A stretch of DNA of 64,000 bases. It comes from Phosphitispora fastidiosa (GTDB taxonomy: Bacteria > Bacillota > Thermincolia > Thermincolales > UBA2595). Below the pieces are notes generated by a model. The model made no database searches. It had not been told where the DNA came from and saw only the letters and a program-made list of their open reading frames with translations. Below are positions 35,203 to 43,763 of this stretch, piece by piece. The DNA lies in assembly GCF_019008365.1 (NCBI RefSeq), contig NZ_JAHHUL010000002.1:248001-312000 (forward strand). The letters run 5' to 3'. Each line of letters starts with the position of its first letter. The stretch's first letter is position 1. The translations under genes and the position numbers were made by a program.

Positions 35203-35985
35203 TTATTTATCATCCGCCAATATTGACTTCACTCCCTGGAGTACTTGTCCATAAGAGTTTACAATAATTGCATCATGCCCTTTTACCGGCGGTCGTTTTA
35301 TAACTACTACCGGTATCATCAATTTCAGGGCCACCGAGACCTTGTTGTCTGTCCCTCCGGCGCGGCCGCTTTCCTTTGTTACCACTACGGAAGCGCCATA
35401 CATTTTAAAGGTGGCTCGGTTCATTTCCCTGGAAAAGGGCCCCTGCATGGCCACGATATCCCGGGACGGCAGCCCCAGGGACCGGACCTTTGTAATTACC
35501 TGAGGGTCGGGAAGCACCCTGACAACAACTCTTTTCCCGGCCATGTCCGGGTGGCAGAGAAACTGTTCCAGATTAAAGCTTCCTGTAGTTAGGAAAATGG
35601 TATCTCCCATCTCCGCGGCTTTCCTTGCCGCTTCCTCCCACGAATAGACCGCAAAAAGAAGGGGGTTCTCCGGAAGCTGTACTTCCTCCCTGACAAACCT
35701 GAAATAAGGAATATTCCGGTTACTGCAAAACTCTTTGGCAAACTTAGAAACTCCTTCAGGATAAGGATGGGAAGCATCAACAATCAGCCGGAATGGATTG
35801 ATTTGAAATATTTTATTAAAAGCCTCTCGAATCGTGTACTCCCGGGTGTTTTCCATCATATCATTATGTAAAATAAGCCTTGCACCATGGTTTACCACAG
35901 TTGCGGATAACACCTTATAATCCTTTGAGATCAGCAGAGATGTGATCTCTCTCCCTTCCTTTGTTCCTGAAATCACCAAAATCAT
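35203..35985 (-). CDS. cbiJ: Cobalt-precorrin-6A reductase
   Basis: 260 residues. The N-terminus ILVISGTKEGREI, DASHPYPEGVSKFAKEFC and QGPFSREMN are the CobK/CbiJ signatures. It reduces the macrocycle of (cobalt-)precorrin-6A with NADPH in corrin synthesis. It overlaps the end of cbiO by 71 bases and is the last gene of the riboswitch-controlled cbiMNQO operon, linking cobalt import with corrin synthesis. Other cbi genes are not in the window. Confidence 0.93.
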   Translation of the reverse strand: MILVISGTKEGREITSLLISKDYKVLSATVVNHGARLILHNDMMENTREYTIREAFNKIFQINPFRLIVDASHPYPEGVSKFAKEFCSNRNIPYFRFVREEVQLPENPLLFAVYSWEEAARKAAEMGDTIFLTTGSFNLEQFLCHPDMAGKRVVVRVLPDPQVITKVRSLGLPSRDIVAMQGPFSREMNRATFKMYGASVVVTKESGRAGGTDNKVSVALKLMIPVVVIKRPPVKGHDAIIVNSYGQVLQGVKSILADDK

Positions 35986-36850
35986 TAATTATCTCTTCCT
36001 CTCCAACATTTGTGCCGTGATTAATAATGAGTTCAAAAAGGCTTTCCCGGTTACGCGGTAAAACGACCGCTTTGGGTAAACAGCCTTTTATCAGTAGCAC
36101 TTCGGATACCTGTACCAGCCATGGCTTTTCCAAGTCTGCTTTCTTAATCAGTATTTCATTGGTAAAAACCTGTTCCGGAATCCCCTCTCCGATGACCTCA
36201 CCATTGCTCAATACGAAAATGTAATCTGCCCATGAATAAGCCAGGTCAACATCATGTGTTGACATCATGATGGTTGTACCACCGCTATTGATCCGGTCAA
36301 ACAACTTCACCGTCTGCTGTGCATGTTTGGGATCAAGCCAAGCCGTTGGCTCATCACATATAATTACCTCAGGCTCCATGACCAGAATATCTGCTATTGA
36401 AACCCTTTTTTTCTGCCCATAGCTCAGCATATGGGTAGGCTTCTCCTTCAGCCCGGCAACTTCTGTTGCCAACATTGCCCGTTCCACCCGTTTTCTTACA
36501 GTTTCTTCAGGAAGTCCAAAATTAAGGGGGCCAAAGGAAATCTCCTGGTATACACTCGCTGAAAACAATTGGCTGTCGGGGTCCTGAAAAACAATCCCCA
36601 CATTTTTCCTCAAATGCAGCAGACTTTTTCTGTCATACCTGACTTCTTTTCCGTCATATTTCACAATACCCTGCTGTGGTTTCAGAATACCGTTGCATTG
36701 AAGGAACAGGGTAGATTTCCCAGCACCGTTGGAACCAAGGACCGCAACCTTCTTCCCTTTGGGTATTTTTATATTTATACCCCTAAGGGCCTGTGTCCCA
36801 TCGGGATATGTATATATCAGGTTTTCAGCTTCGATGATGTAATCAGACAA
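35915..36850 (-). CDS. cbiO: Cobalt ECF transporter ATPase
   Basis: 311 residues: Walker A LGSNGAGKST, Q-loop FQDPDSQLF, signature LSYGQKKRVSIAD, Walker B VIICDEPTAWLDP. It is 35-40 residues longer at the C-terminus than usual, and the extra part overlaps cbiJ. It overlaps cbiQ by 8 bases. ATPase of the CbiMNQO cobalt importer. Confidence 0.95.
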   Translation of the reverse strand: MSDYIIEAENLIYTYPDGTQALRGINIKIPKGKKVAVLGSNGAGKSTLFLQCNGILKPQQGIVKYDGKEVRYDRKSLLHLRKNVGIVFQDPDSQLFSASVYQEISFGPLNFGLPEETVRKRVERAMLATEVAGLKEKPTHMLSYGQKKRVSIADILVMEPEVIICDEPTAWLDPKHAQQTVKLFDRINSGGTTIMMSTHDVDLAYSWADYIFVLSNGEVIGEGIPEQVFTNEILIKKADLEKPWLVQVSEVLLIKGCLPKAVVLPRNRESLFELIINHGTNVGEEEIINDFGDFRNKGRERDHISADLKGL

Positions 36851-37649
36851 ATTTATTCACCTCCAGCAGGACCGCAGAAATTATCAAAAACGTTTCTACA
36901 ATAATTATCAGAGTTATGTTAGCTTTAGAAACAGGGTATTGCGGGACCAGCACATTTAATTGCCCGGTATAACCTCTTGCCGTGAGAGTGGTGAAAAGCT
37001 CCTGTGAGCGATGCAGCGACCTGACAAACAGAGCAGCTGTAAGACAGCCTAAAGAATTCATAGAGTTTTTGAATGAAGAATATCCCCATCTTGAAGACTG
37101 GCTTGTATAAATATCTTCTGCAGTTTTCAGCAAAACAAAAATAAACCTGTAAATTATTTCAGCCAGCTCAATAAACAAGGCAGGAAGTTTGATTTTTCGC
37201 ATCATCATGGCTATTTCCACAAAAGGTGTTGTTAATGACATAAAATACAGGCAGGAAACCGTACCCAGGGATTTAAAAAACAACCTGGCAGCCGCAAGCA
37301 GTCCCTCAGGAGTAATGCCCAGGGTTATTTTTAGCATTTTTATGCTGACTAACCACTCCGCTGCATTTGCACCAACCACGGTATCACCCGCAGATACCGA
37401 AACAGCAACTGTCATCACCCCAACCAGCAGGAAGGAGAAGGGCAGGAACACCAGCCTGAGGTAAGTTTTAACAGGAATCCCGGCAAGCCCGACAGTCACA
37501 CCTGCCATAAGTAAAATTATAACTGATGATATTGTCACTGATGAAAAAATCAGGCACAAAATCATAGTCGTCAGGGCAAAGGCAGCTTTTTCGGCCGGAT
37601 GTACCTTCCGCAGCTTATTGGCATATGCAAAACTGTCAATTTTTAGCAT
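36843..37649 (-). CDS. cbiQ: Cobalt ECF transporter T component
   Basis: 268 residues from the ATG at 37649 (MLKIDSFAYANKLRKVHPAE), chosen because AAAAGGA lies in front and an upstream start at 37760 would run deep into cbiN. About 5 membrane helices. Coupling motifs ...SSRWGYSS and TARGYTGQ. T subunit of the CbiMNQO importer. Confidence 0.93.
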   Translation of the reverse strand: MLKIDSFAYANKLRKVHPAEKAAFALTTMILCLIFSSVTISSVIILLMAGVTVGLAGIPVKTYLRLVFLPFSFLLVGVMTVAVSVSAGDTVVGANAAEWLVSIKMLKITLGITPEGLLAAARLFFKSLGTVSCLYFMSLTTPFVEIAMMMRKIKLPALFIELAEIIYRFIFVLLKTAEDIYTSQSSRWGYSSFKNSMNSLGCLTAALFVRSLHRSQELFTTLTARGYTGQLNVLVPQYPVSKANITLIIIVETFLIISAVLLEVNKFV

Positions 37650-37932
37650 GTATTTCCTTTTCTTCCGCCTTTTTTCTTCCCCTGACATAACCGATGTAAT
37701 ACCCAATAAATCCGGCTCCCAAAGCTGCCTGAAGAGCAAACAAAAGGCTCTCGATTTCACCGCTGGGGGGTTCCCACAAGGATGAAAACCATGGCTGATA
37801 ATCAGGATTAATTTGGGTAATCACTTCTTCAGCCTGACCATCGGCACCCCCGAATTCGGCTCCGCGGTTCATAAGCAATGGCACAACAGCCAGCAGCACT
37901 ACCAAAAGAATTAGGATCAGATTTTTTCTCAC
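37636..37932 (-). CDS. cbiN: Cobalt transport protein CbiN
   Basis: 98 residues: an N-terminal membrane helix, an extracytoplasmic loop with EFGGADGQAEEVI and INPDYQPWFSSLWEPPSGEI, then a second helix. This is the two-helix CbiN layout and loop motif. CbiN inserts near CbiM and promotes metal loading. It overlaps cbiM by 4 bases and cbiQ by 14. Confidence 0.95.
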   Translation of the reverse strand: MRKNLILILLVVLLAVVPLLMNRGAEFGGADGQAEEVITQINPDYQPWFSSLWEPPSGEIESLLFALQAALGAGFIGYYIGYVRGRKKAEEKEIHAKN

Positions 37933-38717
37933 TGCGACACCTCCTCAGTGATAACAGATAATTCCAGTAGTTCCTGCCTGCTATAAGTAGTCAGCACATT
38001 GAAAACTACTACTGTCAGAATTCCTTCCATTATGGCCAGAGGAAGCTGAGTCACCGCAAATACGCCCAGGAACTTTGCCAGGGCAGCGGTAAAGCCCCCA
38101 CTCTGCAGAGGAAACGCCAGGGCTAGTTGAACTGATGTAGTTATATATGTAAGCATGTTGCCGGCAGCAGCAGCCAGAAACACTGCCAGCCAACCGGGGG
38201 CGCCGATTTTCTTAAGAACCCGGTAAATCACAAATGCTGCTATGGGGCCGACCACCGCCATCGAAAAGGTATTGGCACCAAGGGTGGTTATACCGCCATG
38301 AGCTAAAAGGAGGGCCTGAAAAATAAGTACAACACATCCCAGGACCACCATAGCCAAAGGGCCGAACATTATCGCCCCCAAACCTACTCCCGTAGGGTGG
38401 GAACAGCTTCCGGTAACCGACGGTATTTTCAAAGCCGATAACACAAAGGCGTAGGCCCCCGCCAGACCCAACAGCATTTTAACACTGGGCGCAGCAGTAA
38501 CGGTTTTTTGAATTGAACGCAGTCCCAGGATCAGAAAAGGAATAGTCAGCACAAACCAGAAACCGGCCCAACTCGCCGGCAGAAAGCCTTCCATGATATG
38601 CATGGCAAAGGCATTCTGCGGGAAGGTCAGAAGAAGGGCAGCAGCATACAGGATTATGAAAACAGGCAGTTTTATTTTTTTCAAAGAGCTTTTCATAATT
38701 TCACTTAACATCCTCAT
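37929..38717 (-). CDS. cbiM: Cobalt-binding ECF component CbiM
   Basis: About 262 residues. A cleavable signal segment ends ...NAFA before MHIMEGFLP; cleavage there would expose the Met-His pair that coordinates the metal in CbiM/NikM. Later landmarks are GSCSHPTGVGLGA and LLLAHGGITTLGAN. The ATG at 38717 follows GAGGAGG. First gene of the cobalt importer operon, under an upstream cobalamin riboswitch and terminator, so it is repressed when B12 is plentiful. Confidence 0.95.
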   Translation of the reverse strand: MRMLSEIMKSSLKKIKLPVFIILYAAALLLTFPQNAFAMHIMEGFLPASWAGFWFVLTIPFLILGLRSIQKTVTAAPSVKMLLGLAGAYAFVLSALKIPSVTGSCSHPTGVGLGAIMFGPLAMVVLGCVVLIFQALLLAHGGITTLGANTFSMAVVGPIAAFVIYRVLKKIGAPGWLAVFLAAAAGNMLTYITTSVQLALAFPLQSGGFTAALAKFLGVFAVTQLPLAIMEGILTVVVFNVLTTYSRQELLELSVITEEVSQ

Positions 38718-38767
38718 TTGATTTAACCTCCTCAATTCTTATTTAATATACCTCCATAATTTGAAAC

Positions 38768-38800
38768 AAAAACCCCGGTCATTAAGACAGTGACCGGGGA
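38768..38800 (-). terminator. Attenuator terminator of the cbiMNQO-cbiJ riboswitch
   Basis: On the minus strand CCCCGGTCA and TGACCGGGG form a strong stem followed by TTTTTG, 50 bases before cbiM. A second small hairpin (TTTAGGCT with AGCCTAAA, 38807-38822) lies just upstream and could be part of the switching structure. Confidence 0.88.
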
Positions 38801-39125
38801 TTAGCTTTAGGCTAAGCCTAAACTGACCACCTCCCCAGAACAAATTGACAGTGTGGCAGAATAGGCATCGCTGATTGTTTCCGCTGTCATCACAGGAGTA
38901 AGTATAATACCTCTTTTTACACCCGTTCTGCGGTCAAAAAGCGTTTAAACCTTGTGTTTATTAAGTTACACCCCTCAGGGTATAACACCTACTCAAATAT
39001 ATAATTATTAAAAGCCCATACCGGGTAAACTAAAAATTCCCTCAACACGACTGTGTGGAAGGAATAAAAAACACTAATACTGTAGTCTTCCTCCCCATTC
39101 ATCGTGGGTACCGGCGGTAAGATTA

Positions 39126-39283
39126 AAGCAAGCAGGTCTCCTGGCTCAAGATCACTGCCCAAGCTGCGCCTTCCCGGTTCCCCGGTGGCATTTGCAGCAG
39201 GACTCCCTCTTACAGTGGCGGGACCGCGCCGGATTTTCACCGGCTTCCCTTTTCAATTCTGTCAAACAGAATCACTTGCTCAT
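39126..39283 (-). ncRNA. Cobalamin riboswitch upstream of cbiMNQO-cbiJ
   Basis: The minus strand shows AAGGGAAGCCGGTGAAAATC, GGTCCCGCCACTGTAAG (B12 box region) and GAGCCAGGAGACCTGCTTGC at the 3' end. P1 pairs GAGCAAG (39282 inward) with CTTGCTT (39133-39127). The element ends about 400 bases before cbiM with a terminator in between, so it is an OFF switch by attenuation. Confidence 0.95.
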
Positions 39284-39340
39284 CTATATTCTTTTAATAA
39301 TTGTATCATGACTGCAACTGGACTGTCCAGACAATTTTGC

Positions 39341-40201
39341 TTATACTTTCCAGACCATCATCCCTACTGTGGCTTCCACTTCCTCCCTGACTACACCGCC
39401 GACGGCTTCAGAATCGACTACTGCCTTTATTTCGCGTAATATCGCGGAAGTTATCTCTGTATATCCCGAAATCCAGTCCTTCAGTTTTTGAGCTGTATCC
39501 TCCACAGATTCTTCATTAACCCAGTGTGTATGAAAAAACCTCAGCGCCGGAAAATACCCCATGGCATAAACAATATTTAACGGGTAAATGATATCCATGG
39601 AAGTATCTGCCCGGATACCGCCGAACACCTGCTGCCATAGCTTCTCCTGGAGGTTGTTGCGGCGCGGTCCGGCAAATTTACTTACATAGCAGTAACCTTT
39701 GGAGGCTCTAACCACCTTATCCAGTGTTTCTTGGTCATTAACCCCCGGGGTCATTGAAGCAAATACCAGGTCAAACTTACCGTTCCAGCCTTCCCGCTCA
39801 ATATCGATATCTTCCCAGGGCCTGTTGATACAGGTGATATTACCAATACCTTGATCCGAGACACGTTTCCTCAATATCTCAAGCATCCGGGAAGCCGGTT
39901 CAAGAGCCCATACATGTTCCGCCTCCATAGCTAAAGGTACGGCATAATTCCCGGGACCGCAGCCAACATCAAGTATTTTTGCACCTGTGACCCTGACCCC
40001 TGAGGATCCGAGAAATTCAAATACAGCCCTCTGCCTGCTGCTGTTTTCCCCCTTGACGGTGTTTTTGGCATAGCTCTCGGCCCGGTTGTTCCACATTTCT
40101 ATTTTCCTCCGGGTTTGATAATCAGACGCCTTTTCCCAGGCTGTGACCCAGTACTTCAAATGTCTTTTTCTATCTTCTTCCCAGGCTCCTGCTGCAACCA
40201 T
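39341..40201 (-). CDS. SAM-dependent methyltransferase in a nickel/peptide ABC operon
   Basis: 286 residues. The class I SAM-binding motif ILDVGCGPGNYAVPLA, EPASRMLEILRKR and FDLVFASMTPGV are clear. A leading ~70 residues are unusual (WNNRAESYAKN). It follows the ABC ATPase gene by 33 bases and closes the operon. The substrate is unknown. Proximity to a metal-type importer suggests it modifies an imported chelate or a metallophore, but no other biosynthetic gene is here. Confidence 0.85.
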   Translation of the reverse strand: MVAAGAWEEDRKRHLKYWVTAWEKASDYQTRRKIEMWNNRAESYAKNTVKGENSSRQRAVFEFLGSSGVRVTGAKILDVGCGPGNYAVPLAMEAEHVWALEPASRMLEILRKRVSDQGIGNITCINRPWEDIDIEREGWNGKFDLVFASMTPGVNDQETLDKVVRASKGYCYVSKFAGPRRNNLQEKLWQQVFGGIRADTSMDIIYPLNIVYAMGYFPALRFFHTHWVNEESVEDTAQKLKDWISGYTEITSAILREIKAVVDSEAVGGVVREEVEATVGMMVWKV

Positions 40202-40234
40202 AATTTTGTCACCACCTTTTGTTAATTATCCCAA

Positions 40235-41959
40235 CTAGACGCTCAGCCGCTTGTTGTTATTTGCCGGGAACCCGCTGTTCAACCCGTACGGCAGCGCCGG
40301 AGCAGCTGCCAGCAGCCTTCGGGTATAGGGGTGTCCGGGAAAAGAAACAACTGCACTGGCAGGTCCGTCCTCTACGATGTGGCCGTCCTTAAGCACCACT
40401 ATCCGGTCACTGACCTTCCTGGCCAGGGCAATATCATGAGTAATAAAGATTATACTTAACCCTCTTTTTTCCTGCAGGTTAAGAAAAAGCTTGAGGACTT
40501 TTGCCTGGACACTGGGATCCAAGGCAGATGTTGGTTCATCTGCGACCAGCATTTTAGGTTCCAGGATCAGAGCCCTGGCAATAGCTACCCTTTGAGCCTC
40601 GCCGCCGCTAAGGTGGTGTGGATAGGTCATCAGGAACTCGTCATTTGATGGCAGTTCCACCTCATCCAGTACCCTTTTTATCTTTTCTTTCCGCTCTGCG
40701 GGACTGCCCATCCGGTGGATGTCCAGTGGTTCACTTACAGCTTCCAGCACATTCTGCCTGTGGCTGATAGATTCTGCCGGGTTCTGATAAATCATCTGAA
40801 CTTTCCTGTAAAATTCTTTATCTCTTTTGCCAACAATAGCTCCCTCCAGATATACCTCCCCTTCAGACTGACTGTGGAGTCCCATCACTGTCCTGGCCAG
40901 TGTCGTCTTGCCAGAACCGCTCTCACCTACCAGAGCAACCGTTTCTCCCTCTAAAACAGTGAGATTGGTCCGGCTCAGGGCTCTGACACGACCAAACGCA
41001 GTGCTTAGACCACGGGTTTCCAGCAGGGGCACAATCCCGCCCCGGTGACAGGCAATCATCCACCCACCGGTTTGCCCGGGTGCAGAGCCGGCTTCCCCAG
41101 GTTCTGGATGTGATTCCCTGCATATATCAACCCGCTGAGTACAACGCGGTTCAAACGGGCAGCCCTGCTCAGGCCTGGACAGCCTCCCGGGTATCCCCTG
41201 AAGGTCTTTGGTACCGTTCATGTCAGGATATGAGCGGATCAAGCCACGGGTATACGGGTGTCTTGGGTCTGCCAGGAGGGCCCTAGTGGGTCCCGCCTCT
41301 ACAATTCTGCCTCCATAAAGGACTGCCGTCCGTTCTGCCAGCCTGGAAGCAGCAGCCAGGTCATGGGTCACTACCAGCAAGGCACACTTCTTGCCAATCT
41401 CCCTAAGCAGCTCTATTATTTCTTTCTTAGTCACCGGGTCAAGTGCCGAAGTGGGTTCATCCAGTATTAATACCTCCGGATTATTTGCCATTGCCATGGC
41501 TATCAGGGCACGCTGTTTCTGCCCGCCGCTGAGTTGATGCGGATATAACAGGAAATGAATAGTAGAAAGCCCCACCCTTTTAAGCATGTCACCGGCTTTG
41601 GAACGGGCTTCGCGCGGACTCAGCAACCCATGCTCAATCATTGGCTCCGCTACCTGTTCCAGTATATTGAAAAGCGGATTCAAAGCGCTTTCCACATTCT
41701 GAAACACCATGGCAATCTTGTTCCATCTAATCCGAGCCATTTCCTCTCCCCTCATTGATAACAGGTTTTGCCCCCGATACCTGATCTCTCCGGAACACCG
41801 ACCATCCCCCAGGCCGATAATGCTTTTGGCCAGAGTTGTTTTACCCGTGCCGGACTCCCCTATCAAAACAAGGGATTCTCCCCTTTGCAGGGTAAAGCTG
41901 ATGTCATTTAGAATCAGATTTTTGCCGTACTTTACCGAGAGGTTTGTCAGACTAAGCAT
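40235..41959 (-). CDS. Fused DppD-DppF/NikD-NikE-type ABC ATPase
   Basis: 574 residues with two complete ABC domains. First domain: GESGTGKTTLAKS, LSGGQKQRALIAM, VLILDEPTSALDP, plus the Cys-containing oligopeptide C-terminal motif CPFEPRCTQRVDIC. Second domain: GESGSGKTTLART, LSGGEAQRVAIAR, LVADEPTSALDP. Normally these are two proteins; here they are fused. The motif with cysteines is known to bind 4Fe-4S in some oligopeptide ATPases. It overlaps the permease gene by 8 bases. Confidence 0.93.
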   Translation of the reverse strand: MLSLTNLSVKYGKNLILNDISFTLQRGESLVLIGESGTGKTTLAKSIIGLGDGRCSGEIRYRGQNLLSMRGEEMARIRWNKIAMVFQNVESALNPLFNILEQVAEPMIEHGLLSPREARSKAGDMLKRVGLSTIHFLLYPHQLSGGQKQRALIAMAMANNPEVLILDEPTSALDPVTKKEIIELLREIGKKCALLVVTHDLAAASRLAERTAVLYGGRIVEAGPTRALLADPRHPYTRGLIRSYPDMNGTKDLQGIPGRLSRPEQGCPFEPRCTQRVDICRESHPEPGEAGSAPGQTGGWMIACHRGGIVPLLETRGLSTAFGRVRALSRTNLTVLEGETVALVGESGSGKTTLARTVMGLHSQSEGEVYLEGAIVGKRDKEFYRKVQMIYQNPAESISHRQNVLEAVSEPLDIHRMGSPAERKEKIKRVLDEVELPSNDEFLMTYPHHLSGGEAQRVAIARALILEPKMLVADEPTSALDPSVQAKVLKLFLNLQEKRGLSIIFITHDIALARKVSDRIVVLKDGHIVEDGPASAVVSFPGHPYTRRLLAAAPALPYGLNSGFPANNNKRLSV

Positions 41960-42797
41960 GCTTTTCCCTCCTCAACCTGGGGTCCATGGCCTCTTCCAGT
42001 GAATAACCTATCAGGGTAAAAGACAACACTGTCAGTGACAGCGCCATCCCCACCGGCAACAGCCACCACTGCCAAACATCAAGATAGACGTATTTTAATG
42101 AGTGATAAAGCATTTTTCCCCAGCTTACTGTCATCGGGTCGGTGACCCCCAGAAAGGACAGCCCTGCTTCCATAAAAACCGCGCGCCGCGCCCCCCTGAT
42201 AAAGTTTGCTGTTAACACCGGACCGAGATCAGGAATAATATGCCTTTTTATTACATACAGGGGTCCGGCCCCAAAGGTCCGGGAAGCCCTGACATGTATC
42301 TTTTCTTTCAGGGCCAGGGTCTGAGCCCTGATTATCCTTGCACCTGCCGGCCAGCCAAGCAGTGACAGCAGCAAAACAAGATGAACCATGCCGGGCTGGA
42401 TATAAGCTGCAGCGATAATTACCACCAGCATTGGCGGGACTACCAACAGACCGTCAACCAGGCGCATCACCAATTTCTCATAATGCCCTCCGATTAACCC
42501 GGCAGTTGCCCCGGCAGCCAGGCTGAGCGCTGTAGCCGCAAAAGCCACTGCCACCGCTGTCACAAATGATGTCCGGGCCCCGTACAGCAGGCGTGACAGG
42601 ATATCCTGACCGACATCGTTGGTTCCCAGTAAGTGCTGTCTCGAAGGGGGTTCCAGCGAATCGGGTGTCTGTGCGAAAGGGTCAAAGGGTGCCAGTACAG
42701 GCGCCAGAAGGGCCGCGCCTACCACCAAAACTAAGAGCGCCATTCCGATTCTCCCTAAACTGTTTGTCTTAATTTCTTGCCAGTAGTTGATATGCAT
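41952..42797 (-). CDS. ABC transporter permease, DppC/NikC type
   Basis: 281 residues, about 6 helices. The typical first periplasmic stretch PFDPFAQTPDSLEPPSRQHL and GTNDVGQDILSRLLYGARTS are the DppC/OppC_N hallmarks. The EAA loop is around ASRTFGAGPLYVIKRHIIPD. It overlaps the upstream permease by 43 bases. Confidence 0.93.
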   Translation of the reverse strand: MHINYWQEIKTNSLGRIGMALLVLVVGAALLAPVLAPFDPFAQTPDSLEPPSRQHLLGTNDVGQDILSRLLYGARTSFVTAVAVAFAATALSLAAGATAGLIGGHYEKLVMRLVDGLLVVPPMLVVIIAAAYIQPGMVHLVLLLSLLGWPAGARIIRAQTLALKEKIHVRASRTFGAGPLYVIKRHIIPDLGPVLTANFIRGARRAVFMEAGLSFLGVTDPMTVSWGKMLYHSLKYVYLDVWQWWLLPVGMALSLTVLSFTLIGYSLEEAMDPRLRREKHA

Positions 42798-43759
42798 GGC
42801 TTCAACCTCGGATCAATTTTTTTATAAAGTACTTCCATAAACAAATTCGTAATTAACACCATAATTGTCACTACCAGAAAGACACCTTGCAATACAGGGT
42901 AGTCTCTGGCCTGCAGCCCTCTTTGGATCAGGAGTCCCAGCCCAGGATAAGAGAAGACCGTCTCAATAAACAAAGCCCCGGTTACCATTCGGCCAAACTG
43001 TATTCCGATATGAGTAATCACAGGCAAAAGTGAATTTCTCCCGGCATGGCGGTATCTGACTACCCGGTCCCTGAGTCCCTTTGCCCTGGCGGTAAAAATA
43101 TAGGCCTCACTCAAAGTAGTCACCATAGTATTCCGAGCCAGCAGAAAGGAGCCTCCCAGGTTCACCAGAGCTAGGGAAAATGCCGGCAGAACCAGGTGTT
43201 TAGCAACATCGAGAACTATAGCCAGACCTGTATATCCGGCATATGGGGTCATTGCCCCCGCCAGTGGGAAAACATTCAGGATCACCCCAAAAACAATTAG
43301 CATCACCATCCCGATAAAGAAATCCGGGAAACCTTCCAAAAACATGATTCCTGTGAGCAAAAGCCTGTCAAACCTAGTTCCGCGTCTCCAGCCTGATTCC
43401 ATCCCGGCAATGCTCCCTGCCAGAGCAGATATCGTTACTGCCGTTCCCACCAACAACAGGGTCCAGGGAACAGCTCTTAAAATAACTGCTGATACAGCCT
43501 CATTATAGTAGTAAGAATAACCCAGATCCCCCCTTACCAAAGCCGCCAGGTATCCCGAAAACTGCTCCCACAGCGGCTGGTTCAGGGCAAACCTATTGAC
43601 CAGTTCTGCCCTGGTCTCAGGAGTCATGTGAATCAAGGCTTCTTCACCATAGATGGCTGTCAGCGGGTCTCCCGGCATCATTCGGGGGAGAAAAAAATTA
43701 ACTGCCAGGATAATCAGAAATGCTATTATATAGTTGCTTGAATCCTTTATTCTAAACAC
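42755..43759 (-). CDS. ABC transporter permease, DppB/NikB type
   Basis: 334 residues, 6 helices. It has the DppB pattern MMPGDPL, FALNQPLWEQFSGYLAALVRG and the EAA motif (YIFTARAKGLRDRVVRYRHAGRN). It partners the DppC-type permease and starts 4 bases after the substrate-binding gene. Confidence 0.93.
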   Translation of the reverse strand: MFRIKDSSNYIIAFLIILAVNFFLPRMMPGDPLTAIYGEEALIHMTPETRAELVNRFALNQPLWEQFSGYLAALVRGDLGYSYYYNEAVSAVILRAVPWTLLLVGTAVTISALAGSIAGMESGWRRGTRFDRLLLTGIMFLEGFPDFFIGMVMLIVFGVILNVFPLAGAMTPYAGYTGLAIVLDVAKHLVLPAFSLALVNLGGSFLLARNTMVTTLSEAYIFTARAKGLRDRVVRYRHAGRNSLLPVITHIGIQFGRMVTGALFIETVFSYPGLGLLIQRGLQARDYPVLQGVFLVVTIMVLITNLFMEVLYKKIDPRLKPCISTTGKKLRQTV

Positions 43760-43763
43760 CGTC

